Shown here: positions 43,867 through 50,467 of the stretch, piece after piece
Numbering within the stretch: position 1 is the stretch's first letter
How the letters are laid out: every line of letters begins with the position of its first letter
Origin: Alphaproteobacteria bacterium
GTDB taxonomy: Bacteria > Pseudomonadota > Alphaproteobacteria > Rhizobiales > Xanthobacteraceae
Direction of reading: 5' to 3'
Assembly: GCA_026400395.1 (NCBI GenBank)
Contig: JAPLPD010000176.1
Location: forward strand, 1 to 50,467
Length of the DNA: 50,467 nt
Made by a program: the position numbers and the translations under genes
The notes under the pieces: model-generated
The model's input: the letters and a program-made list of their open reading frames with translations, nothing else
Databases searched by the model: none
What the model was told of the DNA's origin: nothing

Positions 43867-45986
43867 TTTCCAACGCGCTTCCGCAAAGCCTTGTCGACAA
43901 TCCCTTGCTGTCGCAATGGATCGCATTCACGGAGCCGGGCCGCGTCCGCGTCGGCTCCGGCAAGGTCGAGATCGGCCAGGGCATCCTCACAGCGCTGACC
44001 CAGATCGCCGCCGAGGAACTCGACGTGCGGCCTGACCAGATCAATCTCGTCTCCGGTCAGACCGACATCAGCCCCGCGGAAGGCTTTACTTCCGGCAGCT
44101 ATTCGGTAGCTGTCGGCGGCGCCTCGATCCGCCTGGTCTGCGCCGAGGTGCGCTCGCTGTTTCTCGACCGCGCGGCCGAGGCGCTGCATTGCCCGGCGCA
44201 CGAACTGACCATCGAGGACGGCAGGGTTCTGCGCGCCGGCAAGGACACCGGCTGCGATTATTGGTCGATGGCGGGCGCGATCGAACTCGAACGCCGCGCC
44301 AGCGGCACCGCGCCGGTCAAGCGCCCCTCGACCTACAAGGTTGTCGGCAAGCATCTGCCGCGGCTCGACCTGCCTGCGAAGGTGGCTGGCACAGGCTTCA
44401 TCCACGACATCGCGCCCGAAAACGTCATGCACTCGCGCGTGCTGCGCCAGCCCTGGCGCGGCGCGCATCTTGCGGCCCTCGACGAAAACGCCGTGCGCAA
44501 GGCCGCCAAGGCGCCCATCGACATCCTGCGCGAGGGCGAGTTCGTCGCCTTCACCTCGAACAGCGAAATCGCCGTGATGCGCGCGGCCGAAGCGGCCCGC
44601 ACCGTCGCCCGCTGGGAAGGCGGCACGCCGCCTCCTGACACTGCCGGCACTCCGGCATGGCTAAAGACACAAGTGTCTCGGGACAAGACCACCGACATCG
44701 GCAAACCCGGCTGCGCCTCCCCCGGCCGGGCCGTCGAGGCGTCCTACTCGCGGCCGTTCCTCACCTACGGCTCGATCGCCACCTCCTGCGCGCTCGCCGA
44801 ATACACCGGCGGCGAGCTCAAGGTGTGGTCGCACACGCAGGGACCAGCGGTGCTGCGCGACTGGCTTGCCCAGGCCCTCGGCCTGCCGGCGGCGCAGGTC
44901 ACGGTTCACCACCGCCAGGGCGCCGGCGCCTACGGCCACAACACCGCGGACGATGCCGCCTTCGACGCCTCGTTCATCGCCATGCGCCATCCCGGGCGGA
45001 TGGTCCGCGTGCAATGGCCGCGCGAGGATGAGTTCGCCGCAGCGCCGATCAGCCCGGCGATGTCGATCAAGCTCCGCGCCGTGCTCGATGCCGACAACAA
45101 GCCGGCGGACTGGTCGATCGAACTGTGGAGCCCGCCGCACGCGCAACGCCCCGGCATGAACGGCAACTCCAATCTGCTCGGCGCCGAAGCGCTGCCCAAC
45201 TTTCCACCGCAGAAGGAACTGAAAGACGTCCCCGACGAGCGCGGCGGCGGCGCCACCCGGAACGCGGTGCCGATCTACGACCTGCCGAACCATCGGATGA
45301 TCCACCATCTGCTGCCGAAGGTGCCGATGCGCACCTCGTCGCTGCGCGGACTCGGGGCATGGGCCAATGTGTTCGCCATCGAATCCTTCGTGGACGAACT
45401 GGCAGAGGCCGCCGGCATCGATCCGGTGACCTATCGGCTGTCGCTGTTGTCCGATCCCCGCCCCCGCCGCGTGCTCGAAACCGCGGCCCGGATGAGCGGA
45501 TGGTTTGAGCAGGGCCCCCTGGGCGAAGGGCGCGCGCGAGGATTCGGTTTCGCCCGCTACAAGAACCTCGCTTCGTTTGCCGCCGTGGTGGTCGAAATCG
45601 AGGTCGAGGAAGAAATCCGCCTGAGGAAATTCTGGTGCGCGGCCGATGCCGGCCTGGTCATCGCCCCCGACGGCGCCCGAAACCAGCTCGAAGGCGGCAT
45701 CATCCAAGGCGCGAGCTTCGCGATGCGGGAGCAGGTCCGCTTCGAGGATGGACGCTCGGCGATCCGTTCTTGGGAGGACTATCCGATCCTGCGCTTCAGC
45801 GACATTCCCGAGATCGAGATCGAACTGATCGACAATCCGGACGAGCCGACGCTCGGCCTGGGCGAAGCCTCGATCGGGCCGACCGGCGCGGCCATCGGCA
45901 ACGCGCTGGCCCGCGCGCTCGGCAAACGAATCCGCGATTTGCCACTGACGCGGGATCGGATCATGGCTACGCTGCTGGCCGAATAA
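43863..45986 (+). CDS. Molybdenum hydroxylase large subunit (IorB/NicB-like, molybdopterin-binding)
   Basis: 707 aa from ATG 43863. Xanthine-dehydrogenase-family fold: VEIGQGILTALTQIAAEELD (molybdopterin region), FTSGSYSVAVGGASIRLVCA, HTQGPAVLRDWLAQALGLP, HHRQGAGAYGHN, and near the end PTLGLGEASIGPTGAAIGNA with the active-site Glu in GLGEAS. No Tat signal and no cytochrome c domain, unlike IorB/NicB enzymes with membrane electron acceptors. It hydroxylates a carbon next to ring nitrogen or an aldehyde, using water. Cofactor-loading genes (XdhC/MocA type) are not in the window. A Bug gene follows 24 bases later. Confidence 0.94.
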   Translation: MISNALPQSLVDNPLLSQWIAFTEPGRVRVGSGKVEIGQGILTALTQIAAEELDVRPDQINLVSGQTDISPAEGFTSGSYSVAVGGASIRLVCAEVRSLFLDRAAEALHCPAHELTIEDGRVLRAGKDTGCDYWSMAGAIELERRASGTAPVKRPSTYKVVGKHLPRLDLPAKVAGTGFIHDIAPENVMHSRVLRQPWRGAHLAALDENAVRKAAKAPIDILREGEFVAFTSNSEIAVMRAAEAARTVARWEGGTPPPDTAGTPAWLKTQVSRDKTTDIGKPGCASPGRAVEASYSRPFLTYGSIATSCALAEYTGGELKVWSHTQGPAVLRDWLAQALGLPAAQVTVHHRQGAGAYGHNTADDAAFDASFIAMRHPGRMVRVQWPREDEFAAAPISPAMSIKLRAVLDADNKPADWSIELWSPPHAQRPGMNGNSNLLGAEALPNFPPQKELKDVPDERGGGATRNAVPIYDLPNHRMIHHLLPKVPMRTSSLRGLGAWANVFAIESFVDELAEAAGIDPVTYRLSLLSDPRPRRVLETAARMSGWFEQGPLGEGRARGFGFARYKNLASFAAVVVEIEVEEEIRLRKFWCAADAGLVIAPDGARNQLEGGIIQGASFAMREQVRFEDGRSAIRSWEDYPILRFSDIPEIEIELIDNPDEPTLGLGEASIGPTGAAIGNALARALGKRIRDLPLTRDRIMATLLAE

Positions 45987-46010
45987 TAAAAAGCGACGAG
46001 GGAGGCTGCT

Positions 46011-46985
46011 ATGATGTCTTTACTGCGACGGTTTTCGCCCATGCTCCTGCTGGCAGGCGCACTCGCAACGGGTGCGCCCGCCCATGCGCAGAATTTCCCG
46101 AGCAAGCCGATCCGCATCATTGTCGGCCTTGCCGCCGGCGGCGCAACCGACGTGATGGCCCGCCTGATCGCCCAGAAAATGGGCGAGAGCATGAAGGCGA
46201 CAGTCATCGTCGAGAACAAAGCCGGCGGCAACTTCATCCCGGCGCTGAAGGAACTGACCGGAGCGGAGCCGGACGGCCACACGCTGTTCTTCATCTCGAC
46301 TTCCACGCTGATCACCCAGCCGCTGCACCCGGACTATCCGTTCGACCTGACCAAGCTCACCCCGATCACCGAGGTGGCGACCGGGCCGCTGATCATGGTG
46401 GTAAAGAACGAGCTGGGCGTGAAGACGCTCAAAGACGTCATCGAACTGGCGAAAAAGAATCCCGGCAAGCTCACGTTCGGCGCCGGCGGCGGCACCGGCT
46501 CTTCGCTTTATTTCGCGACCGAACTGCTCAAGTCCAAGGCTGGCATCCAGCTAAACATCGCCAACTACCGCGGCGCCGGCCCGGCACTGAACGATCTGCT
46601 CGGCGGCCATATCGACGGCATGTTCGACGCCATGCCGGTGATGTCGGTGCAGGCCAAAGAAGGCAAGGTCACGCCCATCGCGGTCACCAGCGCCAAACGC
46701 TCGGCGGCGCTGCCGGACGTACCGACCATCAAGGAATCCGGCTTCCCTGACTACGAGATGTACGGCTGGTTCGGCATGCTCGCTCCCGCTGGCACGCCAG
46801 CCCCGGTCGCGCAAAAGCTTCGCGACGAGGTGGCCAAGGCGGTCGCCGACGCAACTGTTGTCAAGACGCTCGCCGAGCAGGGAATGGAGCCCCGCGCCAC
46901 ACAGCCAGCCGAATGGGGCAAGTACGTCCAGTCCGAACTGGCGGTCTATGCCAAGATCACCAAAGAAGCGAACATCAAGCCGTAA
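46011..46985 (+). CDS. Bug/TctC-family substrate-binding protein (intact copy beside a broken one)
   Basis: 324 aa, GGGAGG before the ATG, signal ending APAHAQ. Pocket loops: VGLAAGGATDVMAR, ENKAGGNFIP (GGN in place of GAGG), EPDGHTLF, AGGGTGSSL, NYRGAG. The NKAGGNF and MPVMSVQAKEGKV marks set this subgroup apart and are shared with the decayed copy at 47026. It is the last intact gene of the molybdenum-hydroxylase run, 24 bases after the large subunit, so a single transcript is likely. Confidence 0.94.
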   Translation: MMSLLRRFSPMLLLAGALATGAPAHAQNFPSKPIRIIVGLAAGGATDVMARLIAQKMGESMKATVIVENKAGGNFIPALKELTGAEPDGHTLFFISTSTLITQPLHPDYPFDLTKLTPITEVATGPLIMVVKNELGVKTLKDVIELAKKNPGKLTFGAGGGTGSSLYFATELLKSKAGIQLNIANYRGAGPALNDLLGGHIDGMFDAMPVMSVQAKEGKVTPIAVTSAKRSAALPDVPTIKESGFPDYEMYGWFGMLAPAGTPAPVAQKLRDEVAKAVADATVVKTLAEQGMEPRATQPAEWGKYVQSELAVYAKITKEANIKP

Positions 46986-47025
46986 ACATTCAAAGCGGCA
47001 GAAAGCGACAAGGGAGGATGCCAGG

Positions 47026-47863
47026 ATGAGTTTAGGTATGGCTGCGCCCGTGTTGTGGCTCGCCGGCGCGCTGGCGGCGGTAGCGGTAGCGCCAGCGCAG
47101 GCGCAGGACTTTCCGAGCCGGCCGATCCGCATGATCGTTGGACTTCCGGCCGGCGGCGGCACCGACGTCCAGGCGCGGCTGGTGTCTCAGAAGCTCGCGG
47201 AAAACATGAAGACCACCGTCGTGGTCGAGAACAAGCCCGGCGGAAACTTCACTCTCGCCGCAAAGGAACTGGCCGCCGCGCCCGCCGACGGTCGGCGTGA
47301 AAACGGTGGGCGAGCTGATCGACCTGGTTAAGAAAAAGCCGGGCGGCATCAAGTTCGGCATGGGCGGCGGCAACGGCAGCTCCATGGGCTTGGCAACCGC
47401 GCTGTTTCAGACCAGCACCGGCACCAGCATCAATATGGTGCCGTACCGCGGCTCGGCGCCCGCCCTCAACGATCTGCTCGGCGAGCACATCGACGTGATG
47501 TTCGACGCCATGCCAATGATGTCGGTGCAGGCCAAGGAGGGGAAAGTCACCCCGCTCGCGGTCACCGGAGCGAAGCGCTCTGCAACCCTGCCTGATGTGG
47601 GCACCATGCGCGACGCCGGGCTGAAATACGAGCTGACCGGCTGGTATGGCATCCTCGCGCCGGCCGGGACGCCGCCTGCCATCGTGCAAAAGATCCGCGA
47701 CGAGGTGGTGAAGGCGGTGGCCCCGCCGGAGATCGTCAAAACGCTGGCCAGCCAGGGCATGGAGCCCCGCGCCACCCAGCCCGCCGACTTCGCCAAATAC
47801 ATGGCATCGGAATTCGCGTTCTACCGGCAGATCGTAAAGGACGCTAGCCTCAAGCCGGAATAG
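47026..47863 (+). pseudogene. Broken Bug/TctC substrate-binding protein gene (internal deletion with frame loss)
   Basis: It starts like an intact gene (ATG 47026; signal ending APAQAQ; VGLPAGGGTDVQAR; ENKPGGNFTLAAKELA) and breaks at 47290. The frame then ends at 47331. The rest of the protein continues in the +1 frame from about 47294 (GVKTVGELIDLVKKKPGGIK, GGGNGSSM, MVPYRGSAPALNDLLG, MSVQAKEGKVTP) to TAG 47863. Against the intact neighbour at 46011, about 137 bases (45 codons plus 2) between the DG of PDG and GVKT are missing. CGG occurs on both sides of the join, a possible short-homology deletion. No functional binding protein is expected. Confidence 0.85.
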
Positions 47864-47920
47864 AACACCTGCCACCCCCTCAACCGATGGCCGGCATAGC
47901 CGTTGAAGCCGGCGTCGCTT

Positions 47921-48005
47921 CGCTCGCCTATTGTCCCGGCCCTCCACATCTTGCTTAGTTGGAAGGACAAGGCATGGATTCCCGGCACAAGGCCGGGCGC
48001 TCGGG
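47921..48005. repeat. Possible degenerate intergenic repeat
   Basis: The stretch GGATTCCCGG...CCGGGC around 47977-47998 (CCCGG/CCGGG with a 7-base loop) with GTCCCGGCC upstream resembles, from memory, a worn copy of a dispersed palindrome in Bradyrhizobium-type genomes. It is not the same as the element at 41137. It lies between the two broken genes and could have taken part in the rearrangement. Confidence 0.3.
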
Positions 48006-48049
48006 CCGGCCGAGGCGAACACAGCTGCTGTCAATTGAAAGGATATTTG

Positions 48050-49217
48050 ATGCCCTCTCGCGGCCCCTGGATCGATCACTTCCCCGACAATTTTCTCTGG
48101 TCGAACGCCACGCTCATCCTGAAGGGCATGGCGCCCTACGGCGTCGTCTCGCTGGAAGAAATGGATCGCTGCTGCGAAAAGCTCCGCACCCGCGAAGGTG
48201 AGGCAGACCGCGGCAAAGCATGGTTCGAGGAATGGCGTGCGCTCGGCGATCAGGTCGAGAAGCGCGGCGACGAGGCTCTCGCCAAGGGCCGCAAGATCAC
48301 CGCCGGCGACTACTATGTCCGCGCCGGAATCTATCATTACAACGCCGAGCGATTCATCTCACCCAGCTCCGAGAAAAAGGCGCAATGCGCCCACGCTTAC
48401 AAGCGTCTGGCATCAGGGCATCCGGTTGCGCCAGCCGAACGTCGAGTTCGTCGAGGTGCCTTATGAAGGCACCACCCTGCCCGCTCTGCTGATGAAGGCG
48501 CAGACCGGCGGCCCGGCCCCCACCGTCGTTGTGCTCAACGGCATGGACAACGCCAAGGAGATGAGCATCTTCTTTTGCGGTCTCGAATTCGCCCGCCGCG
48601 GCTACAACACGCTCTGCATGGACGGCCCCGGCATGGGCGAGACACGCCGGATGCGGGACATGCCGAGCCGCTTCGACTATGAGGTGCCCGGCGCCGCAGC
48701 CTTCGACTATCTCGCCAAGCGCCCAGACGTCGATGCCAAGCGCATCGCCATCATGGGCTACAGCTTCGGCGGCTATTACTCGTCGCGGGTCGCGGCCTTC
48801 GAGCATCGCTACGCCGCTTGCATCGCGCTCTCCGCGTTGCATTGGGATCTCGCCGCCTGGCAGCAGAAGATCAAGGACGCCAACAAAAATGCGCCGAAGT
48901 CGGTCGCGCAATCGAACTTCCAGTGGCGCTGGGTGGCCGGCGCCAAGGACGAGGATGAAGGCATCGAGATTGCGAAGACATTCTCGCTGAAGGACGTGGC
49001 GAAGAATATCGCCTGTCCGTTCCTTGTCACCCACGCCGGCAACGACCGCGTCGTGCCGGTGGAGAACGCGCAAAAGCTCTATGACGCGGTCGGCTCGGCC
49101 AACAAGACCATCATGATTTTCACCACGGAGGAAGGCGGCGCCGAGCACGCCCACGTCGACAACCGCCAGGTCGGCATCGATTTCGCCGCGGATTGGCTGG
49201 CGGAGAATATGAAATGA
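48050..49217 (+). pseudogene. Frameshifted second copy of the DHPON-hydrolase-like alpha/beta hydrolase
   Basis: ATG 48050 (after AAAGGA) opens a frame matching the 39961 hydrolase cap: FLWSNATLILKGMAPYGVVS, AGDYYVRAGIYHYNAERFI. At about 48403-48410 the match jumps to the +1 frame: VWHQGIRLRQPNVEFVEVPY, then GMDNAKEMS, IAIMGYSFGGYYSSR (nucleophile Ser), LVTHAGNDRVVPV and GGAEHAHVDNRQVG. One extra base (or two fewer) explains it; a run of five A lies 25 bases upstream (48374-48378). All catalytic residues remain, so the break is recent, an error in the sequence, or suppressed. The stop overlaps the next start (ATGA). Confidence 0.85.
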
Positions 49218-50131
49218 CCAAACCAATTCCCATCCGCATGGGCGGCTACGGGCCGCCGACCACCGGCTTCAGCAAGTCGATCAAGCTCATCGGCGACAAG
49301 CTGGAGCAGCAATTCGGCGACCGCATCGACATCAAGTATTGCTGGAACATCATGGATTTCGGCTACAAGGCCGAGGAAATCCTGTGGCTGGTCGAAAGCG
49401 GCATCCTTACGCTCGGCTACCAGTCATCGAGCTATCTTACCGATCGCGTGCCGGAACTCAGCTTCGTCGATCTGCCGTTCCTGTTTCGCGACAACGACCA
49501 CGCCCGCGCCGCGATGGACGGCCCACTCGGCCGGCGTTTGACGCAGGCGATCGAGAGCAAGGCCAACTTCCGGATACTCGGCTGGTACGAAAACGGCTTC
49601 CGCCACATCTCGAACCGCATTCGCACCGTCCGTACGCCCGCCGACCTCAAGGGCATCGCCATCCGCGTGCTGCCGAGCCAGATTCAGAAGCGGACATTCG
49701 AGTTGCTCGGCGCGGTGCCAAAGATCATGGACCTCACCGACGCCATCCGCATGATCAAGGCCGGCGAGATCGACGCCCAGGAGAACCCGCTCACCAACAC
49801 GGTGACTTACGGTGTCCACAAATTTCACCGCTTCCACACCATCAGCAACCATTTCTACATTTCGCGGCCGATCTTCCTGCATCGGCCGACCTTCGACGCA
49901 TGGCCCGACGATCTGCGAGAGGCAATGCAGCGCGCGGTGACCGAATCCGTGGCGTTCCAGCGCAGCCTTCACGTGGAGGAGGAGGAGGACGCCGAGACCG
50001 CCATCCGGGCCGAGGGCTGCGAGATCGTTACCCTCGACGCCGCGCAGCACGACGCGTTTGCCCAGGCCGTCCGGCCAATCACCGCCGAGGCGAAGAAGTC
50101 ATTGGGCGACGAGTTGTTCAAGCTGATTTAG
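49214..50131 (+). CDS. TRAP DctP-type substrate-binding protein without signal peptide
   Basis: 305 aa from ATG 49214, overlapping the hydrolase stop by ATGA. The DctP fold is visible: DLPFLFRDNDHARAAMDGPL, FRILGWYENGFRHISN, TPADLKGIAIRVLPSQIQKR (conserved Arg that binds the ligand carboxylate), and DAIRMIKAGEIDAQENPLTN. The protein begins TKPIPIRMGGYGPPTTG with no hydrophobic leader, whereas normal DctP proteins are exported. Either the true signal is lost with the broken upstream gene, or it works in the cytoplasm. No DctQ or DctM membrane gene lies downstream in the window. Confidence 0.9.
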   Translation: MTKPIPIRMGGYGPPTTGFSKSIKLIGDKLEQQFGDRIDIKYCWNIMDFGYKAEEILWLVESGILTLGYQSSSYLTDRVPELSFVDLPFLFRDNDHARAAMDGPLGRRLTQAIESKANFRILGWYENGFRHISNRIRTVRTPADLKGIAIRVLPSQIQKRTFELLGAVPKIMDLTDAIRMIKAGEIDAQENPLTNTVTYGVHKFHRFHTISNHFYISRPIFLHRPTFDAWPDDLREAMQRAVTESVAFQRSLHVEEEEDAETAIRAEGCEIVTLDAAQHDAFAQAVRPITAEAKKSLGDELFKLI

Positions 50132-50313
50132 AACCGCAACGCGGCCACGGAACGATGGCTGTGCCATTCGCGCAGGCCCGCTGGCGCTCCCCAAAGTCCC
50201 GCTCGCCCTATAAGATAATACGTTAGTCCATCTCGCCACCTTTGGGGCGGGCCCAGGGAGCCTGCAAAATGCAATTGCAATCGACGCCGTGGTGGCGGGG
50301 AACCATGGTCGCA
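50132..50313. other. Intergenic stretch before repeated end motifs
   Basis: 182 bases with no gene recognised in any frame. No strong terminator is seen after the TRAP gene. Confidence 0.35.
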
Positions 50314-50467
50314 TGTAGCGCGACAAACTGGATGAGAACTCCGCGACAATCAGGATGGCCATTTTGGCGGTCGCGGCGAGGAGATGATTGTCGCGGCGCG
50401 ACGATAACGCAAGCGATATTTTCGTGACGCGTGATTTGATTGTCGTGGAGCGACAATCAGGATGAGC
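50314..50467. mobile_element. Possible left end of an IS21-like element, cut by the window edge
   Basis: Three related direct copies of GCGACAA(A/T)C..GGATG(A/G): 50320-50336, 50343-50358 and 50450-50466. Inverted copies GATTGTCG(C) occur at 50386-50394 and 50438-50445; the last makes a perfect hairpin with CGACAATC (50451-50458). Repeated binding sites near the tip are characteristic of IS21-family ends, and TGT at 50314 would suit the tip. ATGAGC at 50462 could be the start of a transposase gene outside the window. No transposase is visible, so this is a suggestion only. Confidence 0.4.

Noticed and set aside
48374-48410. Programmed frameshift in the second hydrolase copy.
   Set aside because: No convincing slippery heptamer at the point where the match changes frame; the five-A run lies upstream of it, and the intact paralogue needs no shift.
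1-50467. CRISPR arrays, tRNA or rRNA genes.
   Set aside because: No regularly spaced repeats, no tRNA-like cloverleaf segments and no rRNA-like sequence were recognised by reading.

Overview
The window is high-GC DNA with dense short-spaced genes, most simply an alphaproteobacterium of the Bradyrhizobium/Rhodopseudomonas/Xanthobacteraceae type (Hyphomicrobiales). Support: many Bug/TctC-family periplasmic binding proteins, an UPF0114 (YqhA-like) protein beside ettA, and dispersed palindromic repeats of a kind common in these genomes. The species cannot be fixed from the sequence alone. I saw no rRNA, tRNA or CRISPR array.

The dominant theme is solute binding plus catabolism. Thirteen Bug/TctC-type binding-protein genes (twelve intact, one broken) lie among enzymes of aromatic, heterocyclic and organic-acid breakdown, and no tctA/tctB membrane genes are present. 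Two further periplasmic-binding-fold proteins (a 4,5-dihydroxyphthalate-decarboxylase-like protein and a TRAP DctP-like protein) have no visible signal peptide.

Layout. 0.2-4.5 kb: three Bug proteins, a SnoaL-like protein and a lipoprotein. 4.7-11.7 kb: a flavin monooxygenase, a DOPA-dioxygenase-like protein, two carboxymuconolactone-decarboxylase-like proteins, a Bug protein, a CinA-like protein and a class III aminotransferase. 11.8-15.2 kb: two small glycine-rich secreted proteins (one with an in-frame stop), an UPF0114 membrane protein and ettA; this part looks housekeeping-like. 15.4-21.4 kb: an SMP-30/gluconolactonase-like protein, a 2-hydroxyacid dehydrogenase, a fumarylacetoacetate-hydrolase-family protein and three Bug proteins. 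21.6-25.5 kb: a tight run of the decarboxylase-like binding-fold protein, an orotate phosphoribosyltransferase-like protein, a CoxG-like protein, isopentenyl-diphosphate isomerase, and a 2-hydroxyacid dehydrogenase lacking two catalytic residues. 25.5-30.2 kb: two Bug proteins, an ACMSD-like amidohydrolase and a divergent UbiD decarboxylase. 30.2-34.4 kb: an exporter (permease plus an ATPase fused to an HlyD adaptor across an A7 run) and an acyltransferase. 34.8-38.6 kb: a DUF2147 protein, an acyl-CoA dehydrogenase, a class III CoA-transferase, a small secreted protein and a RidA protein.

38.6-50.1 kb is the most coherent catabolic module: amidase, C-C-type alpha/beta hydrolase, two Bug paralogues, a two-subunit molybdenum hydroxylase, another Bug protein, then a decayed Bug copy, a frameshifted second copy of the hydrolase, and a TRAP-type binding protein. 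The pieces fit uptake, ring hydroxylation, side-chain cleavage and amide hydrolysis of an N-heterocyclic aromatic, but the substrate is inference. The last ~150 bases carry repeated and inverted motifs that look like the end of an insertion sequence, possibly IS21-like, running off the window.
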